Of a stretch of DNA of 64,000 nucleotides, positions 53,305 through 62,760 are shown in pieces. Positions within the stretch are counted from its first letter, which is position 1. Each line of letters begins with the position of its first letter. The position numbers and the translations under genes were made by a program. Origin of the DNA: Weissella tructae (lineage in GTDB: Bacteria; Bacillota; Bacilli; Lactobacillales; Lactobacillaceae); contig NZ_CP007588.1 of assembly GCF_000732905.1 (NCBI RefSeq), positions 806,001 through 870,000 of the forward strand, read 5' to 3'. The notes under the pieces were generated by a model, which searched no databases, had not been told where the DNA came from, and saw only the letters and a program-made list of their open reading frames with translations.

Positions 53305-54453
53305 CTATATTTTATCTGTACTAATGATTTCAAATATAAAATCAACGGTCGTTTCTGCAGACATTGGATTATAGTGGGTTAACAGATCTTCTACTGCCGC
53401 TGTGTCTAATTGTTCAGCCTTCATCAAAGCTGATAGCAGTTCATGTTCACTATGCACTACCGGCAAGCCTAAGTCTTCACCAGAAATATAAAGGCCTCGC
53501 TTCTTCTTATACTCAGCAACATCGGCTTCATATAGATAGATTGGCTTTTGTTCAGGTGCATAATCAAACAATAGACTTGAATAATCTGTCACTAGTAAAT
53601 CACTCACTAGGAATAATTCATTCAAATCCGCATCATTTGCAATCGTTACACCTGGCATTGTGGTTGGCAAAGCTGCAAAATAATGACCACGATATATCAC
53701 ATTATACGTTTTGGCTAACTGTTCCAAGACACCAGCACCCAAATAGGCTAAACTATCTTCCGCTAATTCATATTCACGAAATGTCGGCGCATACAACAAC
53801 GTTGGCTTATTAGGATTCAAACGTAAGCGACGCATGACTTGTGCACGATTAAAGTTAGCACGTTGTTGCTCTAGCGCATACTTACGTAATTGTCCGACCT
53901 GGTTATAGCGTTGTGCACTCGGAAAAATATGTTCAAATCGTTCAGTGTCATATTCACCGTAAGTAAAGAGATAATCGAAGTTAGCTTTTTTATACCAATT
54001 TTTAACTAACGGACTTAATTGTGCTTCATCTGGGCCTAAATGTTTCATTGGTACACCATGCCAAAATTGAATATACGTATTCTTTGGATGATTAAATGGC
54101 GTTAATCGTTCAATTGATGCATTAGATACCCAATATTTAGAACGTAACAAATGATAAAAATATGACAATGAATTTGCAGAGACTTTTTTAGTAATACCTG
54201 AGTGATCAAACTCGCCCGGCTCATTAAATGCCCATACAAATTTAAAATCACGATATGCTGGATCCGATTGCAACAATTCAAACGCTGTACGAGGTGAATC
54301 TGAAAATTGACGCCCGCTGTATGACATAAACAAAATTTGTTTATCATCAACACGTACAAACAATTGCAACGTTTTAATGAACAACAACTGCACACCACCA
54401 TATAAACGTCCTACAATTGTTGAATTTTTAATCATGTTTTTTAATTTCTGCAT
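53305..54453 (-). CDS. CDP-glycerol glycerophosphotransferase (TagB/TagF family)
   Basis: Transfers glycerol phosphate from CDP-glycerol to the growing wall teichoic acid. The 382-residue protein has the family blocks FMSYSGRQFSDSPR, YIQFWHGVPMKHLG (about 127-140, the catalytic His region), FDYLFTYGEYD, PTLLYAPTFREYE (about 213-225) and VTDYSSLLFDYAPEQKPIYL (about 287-306). Its length fits the primase TagB better than the 700-residue TagF, yet it is the only such gene here. It acts on the inner face of the membrane with TagD as supplier. Confidence 0.92.
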   Translation of the reverse strand: MQKLKNMIKNSTIVGRLYGGVQLLFIKTLQLFVRVDDKQILFMSYSGRQFSDSPRTAFELLQSDPAYRDFKFVWAFNEPGEFDHSGITKKVSANSLSYFYHLLRSKYWVSNASIERLTPFNHPKNTYIQFWHGVPMKHLGPDEAQLSPLVKNWYKKANFDYLFTYGEYDTERFEHIFPSAQRYNQVGQLRKYALEQQRANFNRAQVMRRLRLNPNKPTLLYAPTFREYELAEDSLAYLGAGVLEQLAKTYNVIYRGHYFAALPTTMPGVTIANDADLNELFLVSDLLVTDYSSLLFDYAPEQKPIYLYEADVAEYKKKRGLYISGEDLGLPVVHSEHELLSALMKAEQLDTAAVEDLLTHYNPMSAETTVDFIFEIISTDKI

Positions 54454-54472
54454 GATATCTCCTTTTACAGAT

Positions 54473-54520
54473 AAAACCTGAATTCACCCATCAACAATTG
54501 AACGAGTGAATCCAGGTTTT
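54473..54520 (-). terminator. Hairpin between tagG and the glycerophosphotransferase gene
   Basis: AAAACCTG pairs with CAGGTTTT, and TTCAC with GTGAA inside. Only four T follow on the minus strand, so it may lower rather than stop read-through. Confidence 0.65.
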
Positions 54521-54526
54521 TATTTT

Positions 54527-55336
54527 TTAGATAAGATCCATAAACTTACCACGGAATCGAACGTGCGCAATTGAACCACCCCATAGCATCAAGAGTGTTA
54601 ATGTCCAGAAAAAGACTGTATTCAGCGGGTTATGGAAAACCGATTGGTTAAATAGCAAACTAGCTCGGAAATTATCAATAATTTGATAAAATGGCATCAT
54701 TTTTAGAATAACCACAACTGTTTCCGGCATGCTACGTGCATCAAAGTTAATAATAACACCTGAGATAAAAAACGCTAAACGAAATACTGCATTCGCAGCT
54801 GTTTGAAAATCAGGTACCAATAATGTTAGCGTTGACGTTAACAAATTTAAGCCCAGTAAAAATGCCCACATAGCAAATATCGCATACCCTAGTTGTAGCC
54901 AAGAGACAGTTGGCACTACACCAAATAAAAACATAACTCCGATTGACATGACTAACATTATGATGAATCGACGGAACTCTTCAATCATTGGTACCACGGG
55001 CGCAATAGACATCGGGAATTTCGTCTTGGTTAACATGCCTAATTGTGACTTAATACTTGTTAGACCTCGGCTAAATGATCCCTTAACAAAATACCATGGT
55101 ACTATTCCAATCAAGAGCCACAAAATATAGGGTTGCCCATTAATCGTTCCACCATACATACCTAAACCAAAAATCACAAAATAGGTTCCGATGTACATAC
55201 AGGGTTCCAAATAATTCCAAAGCGATCCCAAGTAATTATCAGCCCAACGCGAAGCGATATTAAATCGAGCCAACCGTACTGCTATTTCTAGGTGTTGCCC
55301 AATTTCCTGCAATACCTGACGTAAATCTTTCATCAT
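54527..55336 (-). CDS. tagG: Teichoic acid ABC exporter permease
   Basis: A 269-residue ABC-2 permease with six hydrophobic segments and the typical start FNIASRWADNYLGSLWNYLEP (about 24-44). It exports lipid-linked wall teichoic acid together with TagH. The ATGATG start overlaps the stop of tagH. Length and motif pattern are normal. Confidence 0.93.
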   Translation of the reverse strand: MMKDLRQVLQEIGQHLEIAVRLARFNIASRWADNYLGSLWNYLEPCMYIGTYFVIFGLGMYGGTINGQPYILWLLIGIVPWYFVKGSFSRGLTSIKSQLGMLTKTKFPMSIAPVVPMIEEFRRFIIMLVMSIGVMFLFGVVPTVSWLQLGYAIFAMWAFLLGLNLLTSTLTLLVPDFQTAANAVFRLAFFISGVIINFDARSMPETVVVILKMMPFYQIIDNFRASLLFNQSVFHNPLNTVFFWTLTLLMLWGGSIAHVRFRGKFMDLI

Positions 55337-56379
55337 TGCATAGGCCCTCCGTGTTCAAGCATTGTTACATTGTTCGGTACAACATCTGCGTAAATTGGGC
55401 CTTGCATAATTAATAGACCTATCAAAAACACCGCTATTCCCAGCAAAATTCCTAGGCCAATTTTATCACCCCAGCTCAAACGATCATTAAATGGTTGCTC
55501 GTACACAACTTTTTTAATTAACACTTTTTCTTCAGGCGTTTCTGCACTAGCAACTGCATTTTCCGCTAGACCATCGACTGAAAAGTTCATCTGTGCTTCA
55601 CGTTTGTTTTCACGGTACTTTTTTTGACCTGCATCATCTAATGCTTTATATTCAGATACAAATTTATCGTATTCATTCATCACTTCAACAGTAGGTCCAA
55701 ACATTCGAACTTCCCCAAAGTGCATCCATAAAACTTTATCAGCCATTTCACGCACCTGACCTAGGTCATGCGATACAAAGAAAATTGTTTTTCCTTCTTT
55801 TTGGAAATCTTTAATCTTCGCCAATGACTTACGATTAAACGTGGCGTCACCAACAGATAATGCTTCGTCAATAATCACAATATCCGGGTTTGTGTAAACT
55901 GATATTGCAAATCCCAATTTCGACTTCATTCCTGATGAATAATGTTTAACCTGTTGATCAATAAAATCACCTAATTCTGAAAAGGCAATAATATCGTCCA
56001 TGCGTTCCAAAATTTCTTCATCAGTTAAACCAACCATCAATCCCTTTAGCTTAATATTCTCACGCCCAGTCATACCACCACGCAAACCTGCGTTAATAGC
56101 AATTAACGATGTATCTCCATGAATATCAATTTTTCCGGTCGTGTTCGGAATAATTCCTGCGACCATCTTCATCAATGTTGATTTACCAGAACCATTTGTC
56201 CCAACGACGGCAATTGTTTCCCCTTCATACGCAGTAAAACTAACTCCTCGCACTGCCCAAAACACTGGGAATTTGCGACTGAAGAAAGTTGCTTGTAATT
56301 TTTCAACGCGGCTAGGCGCCAATTCATACTGCTTCGTTATGAATGAGGCTTCAATTTTCTTTTTACGCTCTACGTCCAT
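55333..56379 (-). CDS. tagH: Teichoic acid ABC exporter ATPase
   Basis: A 348-residue ABC ATPase. Walker A is VVGTNGSGKSTLMKM (about 58-72), signature YSSGMKSKLGFAI (about 140-152), Walker B PDIVIIDEALSVGD, followed by a switch His (FFVSHDLGQVREM). After the ATPase (to about 255) there is a linker and one C-terminal membrane helix (ILLGIAVFLIGLLIMQGPIY) with a very short outer tail; Bacillus TagH has a long one. The ATG at 56379 is preferred over GTG 56391. Pairs with tagG. Confidence 0.93.
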   Translation of the reverse strand: MDVERKKKIEASFITKQYELAPSRVEKLQATFFSRKFPVFWAVRGVSFTAYEGETIAVVGTNGSGKSTLMKMVAGIIPNTTGKIDIHGDTSLIAINAGLRGGMTGRENIKLKGLMVGLTDEEILERMDDIIAFSELGDFIDQQVKHYSSGMKSKLGFAISVYTNPDIVIIDEALSVGDATFNRKSLAKIKDFQKEGKTIFFVSHDLGQVREMADKVLWMHFGEVRMFGPTVEVMNEYDKFVSEYKALDDAGQKKYRENKREAQMNFSVDGLAENAVASAETPEEKVLIKKVVYEQPFNDRLSWGDKIGLGILLGIAVFLIGLLIMQGPIYADVVPNNVTMLEHGGPMQ

Positions 56380-56423
56380 CGTAGCATCCACCCTTTTCCA
56401 ATCTATAACTCATATTTAACCTT

Positions 56424-56870
56424 TTATAGCTTTTGACTCATCTGCATCAAGTTACGAGATTTCATTAAACTCATAGCTGTTAGCATGAATCCAAACAAAC
56501 TAATACCAATTTGGATGAATCCACTAACATTCATCCATTGTAAAGCTGTTGATAATGCAAATGTTGTAAATAGAATTGTGAACGCTACCGCACGACTACG
56601 ATGTGCGTTCAACATCATCATATCTTTTGTATTTTGCTTATCTGCCGCAGTTTCAGTCATCGCTTGCATTTGCTTTGCCATGCGCGCCATCATATCCTGC
56701 ATTGATTCGCCAGATTCTGAATCAATGTTAACCATGTTAAATTGATTATTTTGCATCTTTTGCTTTAATTTTTGCATACGCTCTGTACTACCAAAGCTTT
56801 GGTATTGTGCCCAACCTTTAATCATCATGTAGGCACACACTAGCAATAATATACTATCTAAGACTACCAT
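56424..56870 (-). CDS. Membrane protein of unknown function in the teichoic acid set
   Basis: A 148-residue protein with an N-terminal membrane helix (LDSILLLVCAYMMIKGWAQY), a Met/Gln-rich amphipathic middle (about 30-85, with DMMARMAKQMQAMTETAADK) and two further helices at the end (VAFTILFTTFALSTALQWM; IGISLFGFMLTAMSLM). Not recognised. AGGGGG precedes the ATG. Its place between tagD and tagH on the same strand suggests a role in teichoic acid assembly or export. Confidence 0.75.
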   Translation of the reverse strand: MVVLDSILLLVCAYMMIKGWAQYQSFGSTERMQKLKQKMQNNQFNMVNIDSESGESMQDMMARMAKQMQAMTETAADKQNTKDMMMLNAHRSRAVAFTILFTTFALSTALQWMNVSGFIQIGISLFGFMLTAMSLMKSRNLMQMSQKL

Positions 56871-56972
56871 ATAGTCCCCCTATCTGTGTCGATACCTCAA
56901 TCGTATGTATATGTATCAACATATCCCATTCATTCTACTCAAACTATGTTAAATCAACATAAAGACATATCA

Positions 56973-57410
56973 TTAACGTTCCGTTAATGTTGTTTTTTGT
57001 TCAGTTGCCATGGCTTGTGCATTCAAATCTTTTTTGATTTGCGTCGTAGAAATCTCTTGCGTACGTGCTAAGTACACAACTTCTACATCAGTTTCATCCG
57101 CAAGGTAATCAAACTTCCCTTGCCAATCATCCCCCATCACAAATTCATCTACTTGGTAAAGCTTTACATCAGATACTTTTTGATCCCAATTTTCCTCAGG
57201 AATAACTAAATCGACATAGCGAATGGCTTCCAACAGTTGCTTACGCTTTTCAAAAGTAAAATAGGTTTTCTTGTGCTTATCACGCCAATTAAATTCGTCA
57301 GTAGACAACGCCACAATCAGATAGTCACCGCGTTCCTTCGCACGACGCAATAAGTTAATATGTCCGTAATGCAATAAATCAAATGTTCCATACGTAATAA
57401 CCCGACGCAT
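56973..57410 (-). CDS. tagD: Glycerol-3-phosphate cytidylyltransferase
   Basis: Makes CDP-glycerol for teichoic acid. The 145-residue protein has VITYGTFDLLHYGHINLLRRA (about 4-24, with the HXGH motif HYGH), DEFVMGDDWQGKFDYL, and the C-terminal EISTTQIKKDL (ISTT motif). First gene of tagD-unknown-tagH-tagG-glycerophosphotransferase. AGGGA precedes the ATG. Confidence 0.96.
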   Translation of the reverse strand: MRRVITYGTFDLLHYGHINLLRRAKERGDYLIVALSTDEFNWRDKHKKTYFTFEKRKQLLEAIRYVDLVIPEENWDQKVSDVKLYQVDEFVMGDDWQGKFDYLADETDVEVVYLARTQEISTTQIKKDLNAQAMATEQKTTLTER

Positions 57411-57450
57411 TGATGTTCCCTACACTTTCATTTTTAATCGTTATCCTTAC

Positions 57451-57456
57451 ATTATA
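57451..57456 (-). promoter_or_regulatory. -10 box of tagD
   Basis: Minus-strand TATAAT, about 40 bases before tagD. The -35 region is not consensus-like. Confidence 0.5.
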
Positions 57457-57573
57457 CGCCATTCTGAACAGATTGACATCTTCACCCACTAATTTAATAT
57501 TGGGTTCTCTATTATTTATTACAAAACTCATGCAACCTTTCCTTACAATTGCAGATTTTTAAGAGTCCCCTTG

Positions 57574-57601
57574 TTGCATTAAAGAAGTAGTGCGGTAGAA
57601 T
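57574..57601 (+). promoter_or_regulatory. pepS promoter
   Basis: TTGCAT (57574-57579), 16 bases, TAGAAT (57596-57601), 33 bases before the start. Confidence 0.65.
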
Positions 57602-57633
57602 TGTATTTAACTTATATTAACGGAGGCATTACT

Positions 57634-58872
57634 ATGACGATTCAACATTTTGATACATTGCTTAACAAGTACGCTCAACTGATTGTAAATACTGGGATTA
57701 ACGTGCGTAAAGGACAAAACGTTGTTATTTACGCGGAAATCAGTCAACAAGCATTAGTCCACGAATTGATTGACGCCGCCTACACAAGTGGTGCAAATCG
57801 CGTTGATGTAGAATGGTCTGACTTACACACAAAGCGTGAATTCTTACGCCACGCTAGTGAAGCTGATCTACAAAACCTACCCTCATCCGCAGCAATGCGC
57901 GCCCAAGAAATTGCAGATAACTTAACATCACGTATTGCGGTTATTTCAAACGATCCTGATGGCTTCTCTAATGTTGACGGTGATCGTGTCTCAACTTTTG
58001 AACAAGCTTATCAACGTGCCGTTGCACCTGTCCGTCAAGCTACAATGAACAATGACTTGGACTGGTGTGTAGTTGGCGCTGCTGGACAAGCATGGGCTGA
58101 AAAGATTTTCCCTAACTTGACACCCGCGGAAGCCCAAGATGAACTTTGGACGCAAATCTTTAAAATCAATCGTGTAAGTGTTGATAATAACCCAACCGAA
58201 GAATGGGAAGCACACATTGCAACATTGAACACAAAGGCTAGCTGGTTAACAGATCATAATTTCACAGCATTACACTTCAAGTCAGCGGTAACCGACTTAA
58301 CAGTTGGACTAGCCACTGACCACGTTTGGGAAGCTGCAGATTCTACTGACAAGGCTGGAGAACGTTTCGTTGCCAACATGCCAACTGAAGAAGTGTTCAC
58401 ATCTCCTGACTTCCGTAATATTTCAGGAACTGTAATGTCAACCAAGCCACTTTCATATGCGGGTGTGTTGATTAATGACATCAAGCTAACATTTGCAGAG
58501 GGTAAGGTCATCGAAGCTTCATCTTCAACTGGAGAAGAAGTCTTAAAGCAACTACTAGCCACAGACGCTGGCGCTAAGTCATTAGGTGAAGTTTCACTTG
58601 TACCTTTCCATTCACCAATTTCAGAATCAGGTATTGTTTTCTACAACACTTTGTTTGATGAAAACGCCTCATGTCATTTGGCCTTTGGTGCTGCATACCC
58701 TTCAAACATTAAGAACGGAACAACAATGGATACTGAAGCACGTCAAGCAAAGGGACAAAACGACTCTGCTGTCCACGTGGACTTCATGGTTGGTTCATCT
58801 GACATGCAAGTTGACGGTATTCTAGCAGACGGATCAACTGTACCTGTCTTCCGCGACGGTGACTGGGCATAA
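57634..58872 (+). CDS. pepS: Aminopeptidase, M29 family
   Basis: A 412-residue metallo-aminopeptidase (AmpS/PepS/PepII type) for peptide use. It has the N-terminal GINVRKGQNVVIYAEISQQ, the glutamate-containing KVIEASSSTGEEVLKQLL (about 290-307), FHSPISESGIVFYNTLFDENA (His/Glu ligands, about 328-348) and the C-terminal SAVHVDFMVGSSDMQVDG with further ligands. The ATG at 57634 has GGAGG seven bases upstream; the longer frame from 57601 starts in the promoter and is rejected. Own promoter and terminator. Confidence 0.93.
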   Translation: MTIQHFDTLLNKYAQLIVNTGINVRKGQNVVIYAEISQQALVHELIDAAYTSGANRVDVEWSDLHTKREFLRHASEADLQNLPSSAAMRAQEIADNLTSRIAVISNDPDGFSNVDGDRVSTFEQAYQRAVAPVRQATMNNDLDWCVVGAAGQAWAEKIFPNLTPAEAQDELWTQIFKINRVSVDNNPTEEWEAHIATLNTKASWLTDHNFTALHFKSAVTDLTVGLATDHVWEAADSTDKAGERFVANMPTEEVFTSPDFRNISGTVMSTKPLSYAGVLINDIKLTFAEGKVIEASSSTGEEVLKQLLATDAGAKSLGEVSLVPFHSPISESGIVFYNTLFDENASCHLAFGAAYPSNIKNGTTMDTEARQAKGQNDSAVHVDFMVGSSDMQVDGILADGSTVPVFRDGDWA

Positions 58873-58896
58873 TACGTATTCAAAAATATTTAAATC

Positions 58897-58942
58897 AAAA
58901 AGCACGCTATATCCCCCTCAAACGGAATATAGCGTGCTTTTT
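58897..58942 (+). terminator. pepS terminator
   Basis: AAAAAGCACGCTATAT pairs with ATATAGCGTGCTTTTT; strong and usable in both directions. Confidence 0.93.
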
Positions 58943-58956
58943 TACTAACTAATAAT

Positions 58957-58990
58957 AAAAAAGAAGCACCTCCGAAGAGATGCTTCTTTT
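58957..58990 (-). terminator. csp terminator
   Basis: Minus-strand AAAAGAAGCA / TGCTTCTTTT with an inner CTC-TTCG-GAG hairpin and T run, 18 bases after the csp stop. Confidence 0.92.
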
Positions 58991-59008
58991 AACGTACATT
59001 AATCAGAA

Positions 59009-59212
59009 TTAACCGATCTTTGTAACGTTTTCTGCTTGTAGTCCACGGTCTCCGTTAACTACTTCAAATTCAACAGCTTGACCTTCGTTCAATGACTTGA
59101 AACCGTCACCTTGGATAGCTGAGAAGTGTACGAATACATCGTCACCGTTTTCACGTGCGATAAATCCGAATCCCTTGTCATCGTTGAACCACTTTACTGA
59201 ACCTTGTTCCAT
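59009..59212 (-). CDS. csp: Cold shock protein
   Basis: A 67-residue CspA-type RNA chaperone. It has both RNP motifs, KGFGFI (about 13-18) and VFVHF (about 27-31), and the typical opening [26 protein letters not shown] lies nine bases before the ATG at 59212; the longer frame to 59257 lies in the leader. One of several csp genes to be expected. Confidence 0.97.
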   Translation of the reverse strand: MEQGSVKWFNDDKGFGFIARENGDDVFVHFSAIQGDGFKSLNEGQAVEFEVVNGDRGLQAENVTKIG

Positions 59213-59327
59213 AATATGCAACCTCCTGGCATAACGCCAAACTTTTAATAACAACAAAACTATGCCAGATACTTCAATGTTGCAAGAAACACTTTAATAA
59301 TCTTTTTTAGTTTTAACTACGAAAATA
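59213..59327 (-). promoter_or_regulatory. Long 5' leader of csp
   Basis: About 110 transcribed bases precede the csp start. Such leaders give cold-dependent translation in csp genes. A TGGCATA...TATGCCA pairing (59222-59266 region) can place the AGGAGG close to a stem, which would suit temperature control; this is inference. Confidence 0.5.
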
Positions 59328-59336
59328 ATTATACCA
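59328..59336 (-). promoter_or_regulatory. Extended -10 promoter of csp
   Basis: Minus-strand TGG-TATAAT, about 120 bases upstream of csp. Confidence 0.7.
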
Positions 59337-59410
59337 CGGCTATCTCAGTTTAAGCTAGTCATTTTATTGATTATTCCAATTGCCTTTTTTAATTTATGAA
59401 TGTGTCATAT

Positions 59411-59434
59411 AAAAAAATCAGCATATAGTGATTT
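59411..59434 (-). terminator. Weak terminator of the MFS operon
   Basis: Minus-strand AAATCA / TGATTT stem followed by seven T, 38 bases after the DUF4811 stop. Confidence 0.55.
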
Positions 59435-59471
59435 GTATCCTATACATTTTTTCATGCATTTTATTTAATGA

Positions 59472-60041
59472 TTATCCAGCCATAAGTTTTTCAAGTTCAG
59501 CTTGTGTCAGAACCATCCAATCTGAAGGCACTTCTACAACGACTTTTTCGGAAATAATCTCATCTGTTTGTCCACTAGTACCAAATAACCACTTAGCAAG
59601 ATCATTTTTCCATTCTAAGCGTGTCGTTGCAACTTTAACTTGCGCTCGCTTCACGTCGTCTGATTGTTCAAAGACAGCATGTTGCTTCGTTGCATCGACT
59701 AATTTGTCTTCATTAGGCTTGAAGTGTACAGCAGGCTTTTTATCATCCTTATTATCACGATAAACCATCACATAACTATTTTTATCAGTACCCATCGGTT
59801 CTGCAATCAATATACCTTGTGGCAGTCGCATATCTCCCGCTGAGTAAATTTGTGTTGTCTCAGTTTTAGTAACTTCTTCCATTCCTAAATGTTGTGTAAA
59901 ATTCAAAGTCATCGCGCCTACCGTCAGTAATAGTCCTACGGTTGACAGTAAACCAAAGAAAATACGTTGGTTCTTCTTAGGTAGAATCAACCAACTCACA
60001 AACGTCAAGACAGCAAATAGTGCTAATAACAACATAATCAT
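59472..60041 (-). CDS. DUF4811 membrane protein, MFS partner
   Basis: A 189-residue protein with two N-terminal membrane helices (MLLLALFAVLTFVSWLILP; FFGLLSTVGLLLTVGAMTL) and an outer domain with DMRLPQGILIAEPMGTDKNSY and WMVLTQAELEKLM. It matches DUF4811, which follows DHA2 transporters in lactobacilli. GGAGG is nine bases before the ATG, one base after the transporter gene. It may assist the pump. Confidence 0.88.
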   Translation of the reverse strand: MIMLLLALFAVLTFVSWLILPKKNQRIFFGLLSTVGLLLTVGAMTLNFTQHLGMEEVTKTETTQIYSAGDMRLPQGILIAEPMGTDKNSYVMVYRDNKDDKKPAVHFKPNEDKLVDATKQHAVFEQSDDVKRAQVKVATTRLEWKNDLAKWLFGTSGQTDEIISEKVVVEVPSDWMVLTQAELEKLMAG

Positions 60042-60042
60042 A

Positions 60043-61569
60043 TTACTTCACCTCCGCTGCAATAACACGGGTACGACCTGGACGTAGATAGTACGCCACG
60101 ATAATACCAACAATCGCAAAGACCAAACTCAACATAAATGAAATTCTAAATCCACTCATTGAGGCATTCAAAAAATCATTCGCGTATTGTAATGGATCTG
60201 CTGCACGTAATGCATCGCTCGGCTTATTTGTATTAATCACGTTTTGTGTTACAGACGTCAACAAAGCCACAACAACCGCTGAAGAAATTTGACGTGCTGT
60301 ATTATTTGACGCTGTTGCGTGACTAGCTTGTTCAGGTGGCAATGCCCCCATAGCAGAAGCAGTTAACGGCATCATAACCATCGCAATTCCAAACATACGC
60401 AACGCGTATAGGGCTGTAATATATTGCGCTGGTGCTTCCACTGTCAAAAAGATAAACGGCAACGTTCCAATCGCAAGGATACTAAATCCAACCGCGGCCA
60501 AACGACGTGACCCAATACGGTCATATACGCGCCCAGCAATCGGTGACATAATTCCCATGACCAAGGCCCCAGGCAATAATACCAATCCTGAATGGAAGGC
60601 ATTCATGCCGTGCACATTTTGTAGATACGTTGGCAACATCATTTCAACACCCATCATCGCCATCATTGACATCATGATAGCTAATGTTGTTAGCGCGAAT
60701 TGCTTATTTTGGAAGACGCGCACATTCAAAAATGGTTCTTCCAATTTCAATTGACGACGGATAAAGATAGTAATAAATAGAATTCCAACCATGATTGGCA
60801 AAACAACATTCATGGTATCTAGCCAACCAAATGCAGCCACATTAGTGAATCCCCATAGGAAGAATCCAAATCCGATAACTGATTCAATTAATGACACAAA
60901 ATCCAATTTAATATCTTTATTGGGTACAACGTCTTTAATCAAGAATCCACTAAATAACAGTGAAATACCTAACACCAACATTGGGAAGTAAAAAATTGAT
61001 TGCCAAGTATTAGGCAATGTCATCCCTAAAATATGATGTGGTGATTCTAGAATCCAACCAGATAAGACAGGTCCAATCGCTGGTCCCATACCAACAACAA
61101 GCCCACCTAATCCCATTGCAGCACCACGTTCATCTGCTGGGAAGATATTCACCATCACAACTTGCATTAACGGCATGGTAATTCCCACACCCATCGCAGC
61201 TAAAATACGTCCTACCAAGAACATATGCCACATCTCTGGACGCGCTGGTGTCAGAACTGACACAGCCATTCCCAACAAGATAATCGTAAACGCAGTCATA
61301 TATAACCAACGTGTAGGTATCTTAGTTGTTAAATAAGCGGAAACAGGAATCATAATCCCATTAGCCAATAGGAACCACGTTGTGGCTTGTTGTGCTGTAG
61401 CTAAGTTAATATCAAAACTTTCCATTAAAGTCGGCAGAGCCGTCCCTAGAGACGTCTGCATCAATACACCCGCAAACGTCGCCGTCAATATCAATGCCAT
61501 CATCGCAAAACGACTAAATGGCTTCCCGTGAATATCAACGGGGCGATTTGTTTGCTTCTCTTTCATCAT
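60043..61569 (-). CDS. DHA2-family multidrug transporter (EmrB-like)
   Basis: A 508-residue MFS proton-driven exporter with 14 predicted membrane segments. Motif C-like GLVVGMGPAIGPVLSGWIL (about 150-168) and the start LTATFAGVLMQTSLGTALPTLM are as in EmrB/QacA. GGAG precedes the ATGATG start. It is followed by the DUF4811 gene. Substrate unknown. No regulator gene is adjacent. Confidence 0.92.
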   Translation of the reverse strand: MMKEKQTNRPVDIHGKPFSRFAMMALILTATFAGVLMQTSLGTALPTLMESFDINLATAQQATTWFLLANGIMIPVSAYLTTKIPTRWLYMTAFTIILLGMAVSVLTPARPEMWHMFLVGRILAAMGVGITMPLMQVVMVNIFPADERGAAMGLGGLVVGMGPAIGPVLSGWILESPHHILGMTLPNTWQSIFYFPMLVLGISLLFSGFLIKDVVPNKDIKLDFVSLIESVIGFGFFLWGFTNVAAFGWLDTMNVVLPIMVGILFITIFIRRQLKLEEPFLNVRVFQNKQFALTTLAIMMSMMAMMGVEMMLPTYLQNVHGMNAFHSGLVLLPGALVMGIMSPIAGRVYDRIGSRRLAAVGFSILAIGTLPFIFLTVEAPAQYITALYALRMFGIAMVMMPLTASAMGALPPEQASHATASNNTARQISSAVVVALLTSVTQNVINTNKPSDALRAADPLQYANDFLNASMSGFRISFMLSLVFAIVGIIVAYYLRPGRTRVIAAEVK

Positions 61570-61646
61570 GTTAATTCTCCTTTGAATACTGATACGCTAT
61601 TCTATGCCTATTGAAATAAAATTACAAGTAGCCGAATCCATAAAAA

Positions 61647-61670
61647 AAACACCCACAATTGTGAGTGTTT
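61647..61670 (-). terminator. Terminator of the Apf-like gene
   Basis: AAACAC-CAC / GTG-GTGTTT stem, AATT loop, eight T on the minus strand, eight bases after the stop. Confidence 0.92.
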
Positions 61671-61678
61671 AAAGTGGA

Positions 61679-62464
61679 TTACCACCAACCGTTGGCGTTA
61701 CGGAACTTAAGCGCTCCGTCAACTGATCCATAACGTGAAGATGCGTATCCAAGCATACCTTGTGTTTGTGCAGCAACTGAACCTGAACCCCAACCTTCCT
61801 TGGTTTGACCAAGTCCACGGTATCCAGCAGATGAAACTGCGTTAGGGTTACCACCTGATTCAGGGACAACAATAGTTTGCCACATTTCAGGTGTTCCACC
61901 AGCAGCAATAAATTGATCGTAAACTGATCCTGAACCAGCAGGCGCAGAGGCCTTAGGTGCAGATGCTTGCTTTTGAGCTGGTGCAGCTTCAACAGAAACA
62001 GTTGTTACTTCAGCAACAGTTTCTGCTTCCTTGGCTTGTTCAGCAGCAGCCTTTTCGGCAGCAGCTAGAGCCTTTTCAGCTTGCTTTGCTTCTTCCTTAG
62101 CCTTAGCTTCTGCTTCAGCCTTTTCTTCCTTTTCCTTGGCTTCTGCAGCATCTTCCTTAGCAGCAGTTTCCTTAGCTAGCTTAGATGCCTTTTCAGCAGC
62201 CTTATCAGCACCTGACTTTGTTGCATCTGCAATCTTGTCTGATGATACTGATGTGTTTGATGATACACGGATGTTTTGATCCGCAAACTTAATTTCTTCG
62301 TTTTGGACAGATGCAACAACCATGTCGTTAACTGACATTGTTAGTTGTGAATCTGCTTGGTTAGCGTTCGCAACGTTTGATGCGGCGTGAACCATAGTTT
62401 GGCCGGTAGTTAGCAATGCAACGATACCAGCCACCGTTAAGGCAACTTCTTTAGATGTCTTCAT
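61679..62464 (-). CDS. Secreted Apf-like transglycosylase
   Basis: A 261-residue secreted protein. Signal peptide about 1-27 (MKTSKEVALTVAGIVALL, cleavage after VHA), then a linker, a long Ala/Lys/Glu-rich coiled coil (about 85-155) and a C-terminal lysozyme-like domain (about 188-261) with TPEMWQTIVVPESGGNPNAV (the catalytic Glu), GYRGLGQTKEGWG and YGSVDGALKFRNANGWW, as in Apf/IsaA-type proteins. The start at 62464 is chosen because GGAGG lies 11 bases upstream and the signal peptide begins there. Probably controlled by WalRK through boxes at 62665 and 62825. Confidence 0.9.
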   Translation of the reverse strand: MKTSKEVALTVAGIVALLTTGQTMVHAASNVANANQADSQLTMSVNDMVVASVQNEEIKFADQNIRVSSNTSVSSDKIADATKSGADKAAEKASKLAKETAAKEDAAEAKEKEEKAEAEAKAKEEAKQAEKALAAAEKAAAEQAKEAETVAEVTTVSVEAAPAQKQASAPKASAPAGSGSVYDQFIAAGGTPEMWQTIVVPESGGNPNAVSSAGYRGLGQTKEGWGSGSVAAQTQGMLGYASSRYGSVDGALKFRNANGWW

Positions 62465-62664
62465 TTCTTTAAAATCCTCCATTGATTTGGTCATGCGAAC
62501 ATGACGATCAAATGCTAAAAGTTAAAGCAACTTGTGTGATTCACAAAATTGCTAGTCGTGATTACCAGTCGCAACCACAAGAACTAGTTTAACAATCTAG
62601 CTAGGCTATATATTTCAAAAAAATGTCAATCAGTCTTTTTAATGTCTTTTTAGCGTCGTTTTAC

Positions 62665-62681
62665 GTAACACTCTTGTAACA
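62665..62681 (-). promoter_or_regulatory. WalR (YycF) box 1
   Basis: Minus strand TGTTAC, five bases, TGTTAC: a full match to the WalR consensus TGTWAH-N5-TGTWAH. WalRK controls wall hydrolases in Firmicutes. Confidence 0.75.
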
Positions 62682-62760
62682 TAAGGGGGTTATTTGACAA
62701 TAAAACCGACTCTAATCACTTTAAAAACCTTTTACTTTACTGGTTAAGCAATTATGATAA

